A stretch of DNA of 64,000 bases from Roseobacter fucihabitans (GTDB taxonomy: Bacteria > Pseudomonadota > Alphaproteobacteria > Rhodobacterales > Rhodobacteraceae). Positions 55,415 through 62,301 of the stretch are shown here, piece by piece. Position 1 is the first letter of the stretch, and each line of letters starts with the position of its first letter. Location: NCBI RefSeq assembly GCF_014337925.2, contig NZ_CP143423.1, forward strand, positions 4,432,501 to 4,496,500. Reading direction: 5' to 3'. The position numbers were made by a program, and so were the translations under genes. A model generated the notes under the pieces. It was not told the origin of the DNA. It ran no database searches and saw only the letters and a list, made by a program, of their open reading frames with translations.

Positions 55415-57049
55415 TCATGCCTCTTCCAAAAATGTGCCGCTGCCTGAGTTTAGATCAAGCGTCTGGGTCGCAAGCGCCATGTAAGAGGGGCGATTGGTTA
55501 TGAGAATCAGAATTTGCTGAGCAGCGCGCTGTTTCAGCAATTTCAGCAAACGTTGATCGGTTTCCATATCCAGTCCCGAATTGGCCGTTTGAAAAATGAC
55601 GATATCGGGTAGCGTGACAAGCCCACAAATGTTGGAGGCAATCCGCTGGGCAGAATGAGGTAGCCCCCCATAATCCGCCCGAACTAATGTGTGCAAACCG
55701 CGTGGACTGTGTCTTATGACCTGTTGCAAGCCAAGCTCTTTGGCGAGCTTTAGGGCATTTTCGCGGTAAAGGTCCGGTTGAAATGCGCAAATGTTCTCGT
55801 ACAGGGTTCCCTCGAGGAGCTTTGCATCTTTTGACAGAAGACGAATCCGGTTTTGGCGATCTTTCAGATCATATGCCGAGAGTGGATGACCGTTGATTTC
55901 GATTTCGCCCTGCTCAAGAGGTAGGTCACCTGTGAACAGCCTTTCAGCAAGGGCATCCTTGGCTGTATTGTCACCCTTAAGAAGCAAGCAATCCCCGGCC
56001 GTAAGCGTGATGTTGACGTTCTTTATTGCAATCCCGGTTTCAGGATCGGGTGAGGTCGTTACGTTTCGAAGTTTTAGGGTTTCAACTTGGCGCAGTGGCA
56101 AGTCACCAGATAGGCGCAACGGCATTTCTGTAAGCGCGCGCAGGTCCGCTTCGGCACATCTTGAGCTTTCGATGGTGGATAAATAACCTTCAACCCTCAA
56201 CACGGGTTGCACGATACGGCCACTGAGGACCACAACCGCCGCGAGCACGCCAATACTCGCGTCACCTGCCACAACCAAGAAACCAGCAGTGGCCGCGGTT
56301 ACGACGGGAATGAGATTCCCGACGGCAGCCGTAAGGCCCTGAGCCTGATGCATGGATCGTGTCATATTTTTGGTGTGATGCGCGGATTGGCTGATCAGGC
56401 GTTCCTGCCTTCGCGCCATGAGCTCACCGATCTGCAGGGCGCGAACCGATCGAATGCCCCCCAGCACCTCGCTGAAAAAACTGTAGCGACGCGCGTCGAT
56501 ATCATATCGATTTAGGCGCGCCGCATTGATTTTTTTGCGCAGGAAACTCAACATGACGAAAGAAATGGCCAATGTGAATGCCACGGATAGGGCGACGATA
56601 GGCGATAAGAGCGCAATAACGACAAGGAACAGAGCCGCAAACGGCAGATCAAGGAGCGCCGCGGCGGCTCCGTCTGAACGCTGGCCTCTCAGGCGATCAA
56701 TGGCGGACAGTCGTTTTAAAAGTGTTCCGGCGTCGGCACGAGCATGGTGCGTTGGATCGGCCATGACCAACGACCAGAATGCGCGCTTATAGGCCAGCTG
56801 TTCAAACCGTGCGGAAAAGAAAGCCAGCAGGCGTGACCGCGCCAAACGCAATGCGCAATCAACTGCCAGCGCAATGGCGACCATGAGTGCGAGTACAATT
56901 AGCGTCTCATGCGCTTGATTTGGAATAACCTTATCGTAGATCTGCAACATAGCTAATGGCACTGCCAGCGAAAGTAAATTCGCTACCAAAGATGCCGTGA
57001 GGATCGCAGGATCCCACGTTACAGATTTAAGAAAGGATATTTCGTTCAT
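55415..57049 (-). CDS. Type I secretion ABC protein with degenerate ATPase domain
   Basis: A 544-residue PrtD-like half-transporter with membrane helices in the first ~300 residues. Its nucleotide-binding domain lacks key residues: the Walker A position reads GDNTAKDAL instead of GxxGxGKS, the signature is PHSAQRI instead of LSGGQ, and the Walker B segment is IVIFQTANSG without the Asp-Glu pair. Only the fold is recognisable. It probably forms a heterodimer with the following ABC protein, supplying one composite site that cannot hydrolyse ATP. Confidence 0.85.
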   Translation of the reverse strand: MNEISFLKSVTWDPAILTASLVANLLSLAVPLAMLQIYDKVIPNQAHETLIVLALMVAIALAVDCALRLARSRLLAFFSARFEQLAYKRAFWSLVMADPTHHARADAGTLLKRLSAIDRLRGQRSDGAAAALLDLPFAALFLVVIALLSPIVALSVAFTLAISFVMLSFLRKKINAARLNRYDIDARRYSFFSEVLGGIRSVRALQIGELMARRQERLISQSAHHTKNMTRSMHQAQGLTAAVGNLIPVVTAATAGFLVVAGDASIGVLAAVVVLSGRIVQPVLRVEGYLSTIESSRCAEADLRALTEMPLRLSGDLPLRQVETLKLRNVTTSPDPETGIAIKNVNITLTAGDCLLLKGDNTAKDALAERLFTGDLPLEQGEIEINGHPLSAYDLKDRQNRIRLLSKDAKLLEGTLYENICAFQPDLYRENALKLAKELGLQQVIRHSPRGLHTLVRADYGGLPHSAQRIASNICGLVTLPDIVIFQTANSGLDMETDQRLLKLLKQRAAQQILILITNRPSYMALATQTLDLNSGSGTFLEEA

Positions 57050-57509
57050 TGATCCACTCCAAGCTCAGCCTTTTAGGCGATTGAACTTAAGATTTTTCTA
57101 AGACAGGGCTTTCGCCCCACGGTGCTTTTGAGCATCCGTGCTGTTACTTTGCGCAAAACATGACTGAGGGTCCGGCATATTGCAGGCCGCCCCCTGTCGG
57201 GCGGACTCACGAAATACATGCGCTTACCCGACGGTTGGGAGCAAGCACAGATCATCCCAAGGGAGTATCCGACGCTCTGTGTATGAGGCTCATTCATAAA
57301 CTTCCCGGCTTTGCCATCGGGGACCTTGGCATGACCAGACAAGCGTCAGGATAGCCTCAAGGGACTCCCAGATTACGCAGCCGTCACGAAGGTGACATCC
57401 GTAAGCCGCTTTCGATGAAATCGAACAGGCCGCCAATACTGCGTTTTGGACCTGTTGCGGTTTGCTGCTGCTCCTTTGATAGCATTTACTGCACCAAATG
57501 AGACTGACT
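57050..57509. other. Unassigned spacer between secretion operon and IS3 remnants
   Basis: About 460 bases. It should carry the promoter of the secretion operon in its first part. Several open frames exist but none has recognisable homology. The last ~70 bases (TGGACCTGTTGCGGTTTGCT near 57447) look like the left end of an IS3-type element. Confidence 0.35.
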
Positions 57510-57585
57510 ATGGGACTGAAACGGACAGACGAATTCCGCCAAGATGTGGTGCGGATTGTTCTGACCAGTTGGCTGACGCATACCC
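57510..57585 (+). pseudogene. IS3-family orfA N-terminal fragment
   Basis: Only 25 codons: MGLKRTDEFRQDVVRIVLTS followed by WLTHT, the start of an IS3-group orfA. It is cut where an oppositely oriented IS3 remnant begins. Confidence 0.65.
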
Positions 57586-58043
57586 GTTTGATCGCATCTC
57601 GTAGATCAGTGTCATCGCCACGACGCGACAGATACCGCACCGAGGATCGATCAACTTGTAAAACATCACACGCCCGCCGTTGACTGACTTGATGGGCCGC
57701 CATCAAATGCACCACAGCTTGCCGCTTCAGGGCGGGCGTCACCGTTTTTTTGAATTGATGTCTCGCAACATGGCGTTGTCCAACATTTGTTCAGCCAACA
57801 GCTTCTTCAGCTTGCTGTTCTCATCCTCAAGCGCACCCAGTCGCTTCGCGTCGGACGGCTCCATGCCGCCATACTTCGATTTGTATTTGTAGAACGTTGC
57901 TGAGCTGATCCCCCTCCCGGCAGATTGCTTTGCAATCGCCTGCCGGGCAATGCATGCCGCCGACATACGTCCGCAGTCTTCTCACCAGCTTCCTGTTCTT
58001 TGATCATTGCTATGATTTGTTCGTCCGTGAAACGTGCCTTCAT
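57583..58043 (-). pseudogene. IS3-family orfA-orfB remnant interrupted by a palindromic element
   Basis: OrfA begins KARFTDEQIIAMIKEQEAGE and runs to ADVCRRH, is broken by a 41-base insert, and resumes as GISSATFYKYKSKYGG through SKLKKLLAEQMLDNAM. A run of seven A follows (typical slippery site), then orfB (TPALKRQAVVHLMAAHQVSQ, RRACDVLQVDRSSVRYLSRR), which stops at IKRV where the converging IS3 fragment starts. About two thirds of orfB is missing. Confidence 0.85.
57913..57953 (-). repeat. Palindromic element, family 1 (GATTGC stem), inside IS3 orfA
   Basis: A 41-base insert between the codons for CRRH and GISSATF; removing it restores CAT GGG ATC AGC exactly. It has ATTGCCCGGCAG at one end, stem GATTGC-AAA-GCAATC plus an outer stem CCCGGCA/TGCCGGG, the most symmetric copy in the window. 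Confidence 0.82.
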
Positions 58044-58164
58044 TTGTCCGTCCTGCTGGTGGGCAGACTCTACACAAATTTGGAGGAGTTTAAGGGGCGC
58101 AGGTCAATTTCTACGATTTCTTCGACGGTGGGCAACACAAGATCATCGGGAAGCTCAAAATACT

Positions 58165-58488
58165 TCATGCCAATCGCTTGAATGATCCGTCGAGCTGTTT
58201 GAGCATCCTCTGGCGCGACTCCTTCATAGTGATACCCTTGCCAGGTTTTCCTAATACGAACGTGCCGGTTTTGATGTTTTTGTTAGAACGCTGCGTTAGC
58301 GCTGAAGCCGCCGCTGTCTTCGCCACCGGGCTGGACTTTGGGTCTCGGAGCACTTTTGATGCTGTCTTCGCGCTTGTTACTTCGCTGTTCGATTTTAACA
58401 TTTTGGAAGACGACGAGCGGCTGACTGAGGTTGAATTTGACTTCTTTCCAGCAGTGACAAATCCCATTGTCATCTTTTTCTTCGCCAT
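58165..58488 (-). CDS. Small basic Ser/Lys-rich protein, unknown function
   Basis: A 107-residue protein rich in serine and lysine (SVSRSSSSKMLKSNSEV), with a segment VLRDPKSSPVAKTAAASALTQR near the middle and TFVLGKPGKG at the C-terminus. No catalytic motif, signal peptide or membrane segment is visible. A GGAG site lies upstream of the ATG. It lies alone between IS remnants and may be an accessory or phage/plasmid-derived gene. Confidence 0.6.
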   Translation of the reverse strand: MAKKKMTMGFVTAGKKSNSTSVSRSSSSKMLKSNSEVTSAKTASKVLRDPKSSPVAKTAAASALTQRSNKNIKTGTFVLGKPGKGITMKESRQRMLKQLDGSFKRLA

Positions 58489-58703
58489 CTGAGATCTCCA
58501 CTTCCCTGCCTAATTACGGCTCTAATATACCATATAGCACTTAATAACCGCTTTCTCAAATGATGGGGCCGGTCAAATTCGTACATTGTCCTTTAATCGT
58601 GGTGGATGCTGGATGCACTTGCACTGCCGTACCAATAACGCTCGTTTTTCGGAGATCTGCGTTGACTAAACCCTGATCCGTTCGAACTCCTGACCTCAGT
58701 CAT

Positions 58704-58733
58704 TTAGATTAAAGCGTTTTGCATTTAATCTAA
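58704..58733. repeat. Perfect 10-bp inverted repeat at the end of the IS630 remnant
   Basis: TTAGATTAAA (58704-58713) and TTTAATCTAA (58724-58733) flank a 10-base loop. The right arm contains the stop region of the transposase. It may be the transposon's terminal repeat or a terminator. Confidence 0.5.
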
Positions 58734-59383
58734 GGCATATCCGGCAGCTTTGAGGAGGTTTCAGCATTTGCTTGGATCAAACGGATCACAAATGTCGCCG
58801 AGGGCCTGGAAGAGTGTATCAAACGTTTTTGGCCCGATCCGTCTCAGATGGGCTTTGAGAAAGCCATCTCATCCGCTGACTGGCAGGGTATTGCGCAGCA
58901 ATGTCCCGAGAAGCAATAAAGTGTGGCTCCTGGCTCCTGGCTCCTGGCGCATGCGCGGCTGGCGGTGGTTGATCCACCCCCGCCTTGACTTGCGCAGGGC
59001 AGGCCGATTACGTTCCTGTGCGATAAGTCCTTTTTCCATATGAGAACCCGGCGCGTACCAAGGCGCGGTGAATTTATGAGAGGTGAACGGATACGCCGTA
59101 TGCGTCTTCCAGCGCGCCCGATAGTGCATGCAATGTTATGTCTGGTTCGGCACGGATAATCCCGATTAAGAAATCCTTATACGGTGCCAGCTGGCCAAAT
59201 CCGGCCCACCGGCCTGCCCTGTGGTCTGGGCGTGACGTCGCGCCGCTCTCGTTTGTCCGCAGCATAACGCACCCCCGTTGCCGCACTGACACCAAAAATA
59301 CGCCCTGCTGCACGACAAAAGATCCCAGCAGCAACATACCCGCAAATCCGGTGCCGAAAATCTAAAGAAAGAGGTTTGCCCAT
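58725..59383 (-). pseudogene. IS630-family transposase remnant with central deletion
   Basis: The N-terminal half is readable with frame changes: GYVAAGIFCRAAGRIFGVSA, TPRPQGRPVG, APYKDFLIGIIRAEPDITLH, then GLIAQERNRPALRKSRRGWI and HRQPRMRQEP. The DDE catalytic centre is missing. The C-terminal end GFLKAHLRRIGPKTFDTLFQ, ALGDICDPFDPSKC and NLLKAAGYALD follows, with TGA in place of the usual tryptophan codon before NLLKAAG. A short TGGCTCC tandem repeat and a palindromic element mark the deletion junction. Confidence 0.82.
58876..58913 (+). repeat. Palindromic element, family 1, at the IS630 deletion junction
   Basis: About 38 bases with CTGGCAGGG, stem TATTGC/GCAATG and TCCCGAGAAG. It lies between the two retained ends of the IS630 transposase gene. 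Confidence 0.75.
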
Positions 59384-59661
59384 CATCCACCTCCACACTG
59401 AAAATGAAGCAGACAAAGACTCCTTTGGGAAACACAAATCAATTCAGATCAAACGCAAACCGCTTTAACCGGGAATCAAACTCCCAGAAACCGGCACAGA
59501 GCATTAGGATAAAAAATTGATATCAGTTAAATCTGAGCCTGTCGGATAGGACACCGAAATCCGTCCATTCCGTCCCGCGCAGACGTCAGATCACCTCAGG
59601 TTCCTCACTGTAGCAGCAGTTAAACACGATCAACTGCAACAACCTACAGAAAGAAAACCTT

Positions 59662-60219
59662 ATGCAATCTCGTAATCACGATGGCGCCCGATGGCTCGGC
59701 CGCCCGTTATTGCCACGGTCACAAACGCCAAGATCCTTCATCATCATCGCACTTGCCTGTGTTGGCATTGGCGTGGCTTGCGGGTCGGTGGCTACTGCCA
59801 GTGACATTCAACCGCAGGATGGCCATTGGCTTGCCGTCATGAAATTTGGCTCTGTCAGCGGGTGCTCGCCCGAAATGCGGCGCGAAATTGAAGCGGATGC
59901 CGAAGATGAAGTGCTCTACTCCAAAGCGCTGACCTTTCCTGAACCTCTCGATCTGAACAAGCTCAATGAAGCCTGGGACGTCGACATCGCTTGGACCCGC
60001 GAAAGAGCGAACCAGTGGGCGGGCCAAATGACCGAAACTGAACGCACGTTATATGGAAAAATAACCACGGTGACTGATCTGGAAACCCGTGTCATCTCGG
60101 ACGGATTGATTGATCAACTGGCCGTAATCACCGTCAACTTCCCACGCCGAATGGCGGAACGAATGGGATCGAAGGAGCCCTGCGTCATTCATGCAGCCAT
60201 CACGCATCGTCTTCGCTGA
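59662..60219 (+). CDS. Exported protein of unknown function
   Basis: A 185-residue protein. A hydrophobic helix (SFIIIALACVGIGVACGSVATA near 27-48) is a signal anchor or signal peptide after an unusually long basic start. The mature part is hydrophilic and mixed alpha/beta, with cysteines in SGCSPEM and EPCVIHA that could pair. It precedes the MipA-like gene in the same direction, with a 142-base gap. No family was recognised. Confidence 0.62.
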   Translation: MQSRNHDGARWLGRPLLPRSQTPRSFIIIALACVGIGVACGSVATASDIQPQDGHWLAVMKFGSVSGCSPEMRREIEADAEDEVLYSKALTFPEPLDLNKLNEAWDVDIAWTRERANQWAGQMTETERTLYGKITTVTDLETRVISDGLIDQLAVITVNFPRRMAERMGSKEPCVIHAAITHRLR

Positions 60220-60361
60220 TTTTTAGCCAGACGGAGAGATCGGCGCGTTGCTCTATGGAATGGATGATCCGGCTGACCGGATCCTTGACCTGAGCCAAGC
60301 TGCCTGCGCCAGCACTTCTCCTCCATCACAGACAAATTCCATCATGAATAGGGATACCTAC

Positions 60362-61114
60362 ATGAAACTTCGATATATTGGCCTTTTCGCAACAACCGCC
60401 GCGCTGTTTTGTCCAACGTGGGCCGTCGCCGATGGCTTGTTTTCAAACGGAAATTTTAGCATCGGTGCCGGTGTCCTTTCGTCCTCCGGCATTTACAAAG
60501 GGGAAAAATCTGAAGCCGGGTTCTTTCCCTTTTTATCCTATGACAGCGATAGGCTGCACGTGGGATTTGACGGAATTGGCTTGCATGTCCTCAATCAGGA
60601 TAATGTTGAGCTGACTTTGCTTCTGGGACCTGGAGACTCACCTGATTTCCCCAATAAGAACCCCTTGTTTGCAGGGCTCAAACGCGGCACCCCGGTTGAT
60701 GCGGGATTTGAAGCGGCTTATGATTTCGACGCGTTTTATGTGGCTGGCGGTGCCATGGTTGACGTGTCGTCAGAGCATAAAGGATACCAGGCTGAGGCAA
60801 AAATCGGTAGCGAATTCATGCTGGGCGAAGTCGGCATTGATATCGGCGCAGGCGCGCGTTTTCGCGATCAGAAGCTGAACAACTTTCTCTACGGCGTCTC
60901 TGCCGCGGAGGCCAATGGCCTGCGCTCAGCCTATGATGTGGGCGGCACAAGTGAGCCCTTCGTTGATATGACGGTGTCTTATCTGGTCAGTGACGACGTC
61001 ATTCTGATGGGTTTTATGGAATATCATCCCCTGGATAAAAAAGTGCATGGCAGCCCGCTGACGAACGGCAAGGACAGCTATAGCGTCGGGCTTGGCCTGA
61101 TCTATAGTTTTTGA
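60362..61114 (+). CDS. mipA: MipA/OmpV-family outer-membrane protein
   Basis: A 250-residue beta-barrel protein. After a signal peptide ending near TWAVA-D, the family pattern is visible: FSIGAGVLSSSGIYKGEKSE, FFPFLSYDSDRLHVGFDGIG, repeated amphipathic strands and a C-terminal aromatic residue (GLIYSF) required for outer-membrane assembly. ATG 60362 with AGGGA upstream is preferred over ATG 60344. It overlaps the adaptor gene that follows, suggesting joint expression with the efflux pair. Confidence 0.82.
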   Translation: MKLRYIGLFATTAALFCPTWAVADGLFSNGNFSIGAGVLSSSGIYKGEKSEAGFFPFLSYDSDRLHVGFDGIGLHVLNQDNVELTLLLGPGDSPDFPNKNPLFAGLKRGTPVDAGFEAAYDFDAFYVAGGAMVDVSSEHKGYQAEAKIGSEFMLGEVGIDIGAGARFRDQKLNNFLYGVSAAEANGLRSAYDVGGTSEPFVDMTVSYLVSDDVILMGFMEYHPLDKKVHGSPLTNGKDSYSVGLGLIYSF

Positions 61115-62301
61115 ACGTGAGGTTGACGCTGCAAGCCAAGGGGCGCCCATCTGGTGCCCCTTCATCAAAGAATGTCGTTTCACGAAGACCCGAACCCTTG
61201 ATCTTTGACAATGATTCCGGGGCGTCCTGGCCCCATCGGCTGGCGGGGATTGTGTGCCTGATCCTGACCTTGTGGATGGCCAGCGGTATTTTCTTTCCTG
61301 CCGCCGTGCCTACACCGCACTCCGCCGTGCTTCAGGTTCCGTCACGTATGACGGTTGCGGTTCAGGTGTCAGTTGCAGAGACCGTGACCCGGTTTTTCAA
61401 AGGTGACGGGCATACAACGCCTGACCGTGAAACCGTCATACTTGCCGAGATGGCCGGGCATGTGGCGCGGGTAAATGTGAAAAAAGGCCAGATGGTCACC
61501 CAAGGCGACCCCATTACGGTGCTTGATCAAACGCAACGCATCGCAGATCTAAATCGCGCACAGGAGGATCTTGCCCGCACGGTGCGGGACTTTGAAACGG
61601 CCAAAGCTCTACTTGAACGCGGAGCCGCGACATCCACACGGCTGGCTCAGGCGCGTGCAGCGCTGGCTGCGTCACGCGCTGCTATTGCAACGGCACAGCA
61701 GGGATTGGCGCAGACTGAACTCGTTGCGCCCTTCGGCGGGCGTGTCGAAGCATTAAGCGTGAATCCTGGCATATATATTCAGGAAGGAGACGAGATTGCA
61801 CGGATCGTCGACAATACGCCCCTGACAGTGTCGATGCGCGTTCCCCAACAAACGCGCGCCGGCCTGCGGAGTGGCGCACAAGTCTCGGTGCAATTCAACA
61901 CGGGCGAGAGTCGTGTTGGGCAAATCACCTTTCTGGGCAACAGCGCTGATCTGGCCACCCGCACGTTTCTTGTTGAAATTTCTTTCCCTAATGCGGATGG
62001 GCAGATCCCCGCTGGCATCAGCGCCCGGATGGAGGTGCCCATCGGCGATGTGATTGCGCATTTTGTCTCGCCCGCGATCCTGTCATTGGGCGATGCGGGT
62101 GTGCTTGGGATAAAAACCGTGGATGCCGAAAACCGCGTGGTCTTTACGCCGGTTGAAATCGCCCTGACGCAATCGGACGGAATCTGGGTGACAGGTCTGC
62201 CTGAACGCGTTCGTTTGATCACCGTCGGGCAGGGTTTCGTCAGGGCTGGAGAAACGGTCATTCCCGCGAACCAGCACGTTCTGACGGAGGTCGCACAATG
62301 A
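61111..62301 (+). CDS. RND efflux periplasmic adaptor (HlyD/AcrA family)
   Basis: A 396-residue membrane-fusion protein. One N-terminal membrane segment (LAGIVCLILTLWMASGIFF) precedes lipoyl halves (ETVILAEMAGHVARVNVKKG and APFGGRVEALSVNPG) around a short coiled coil, then barrel and membrane-proximal domains. It starts with TTG overlapping the mipA stop (a GTG two codons later is possible), and its stop overlaps the permease ATG. Confidence 0.85.
   Translation: MNVRLTLQAKGRPSGAPSSKNVVSRRPEPLIFDNDSGASWPHRLAGIVCLILTLWMASGIFFPAAVPTPHSAVLQVPSRMTVAVQVSVAETVTRFFKGDGHTTPDRETVILAEMAGHVARVNVKKGQMVTQGDPITVLDQTQRIADLNRAQEDLARTVRDFETAKALLERGAATSTRLAQARAALAASRAAIATAQQGLAQTELVAPFGGRVEALSVNPGIYIQEGDEIARIVDNTPLTVSMRVPQQTRAGLRSGAQVSVQFNTGESRVGQITFLGNSADLATRTFLVEISFPNADGQIPAGISARMEVPIGDVIAHFVSPAILSLGDAGVLGIKTVDAENRVVFTPVEIALTQSDGIWVTGLPERVRLITVGQGFVRAGETVIPANQHVLTEVAQ

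Noticed and set aside
58921-58945. TGGCTCC tandem repeat as a regulatory or phase-variation repeat
   Set aside because: It lies inside a dead IS630 gene next to a deletion junction, with no downstream gene to control.
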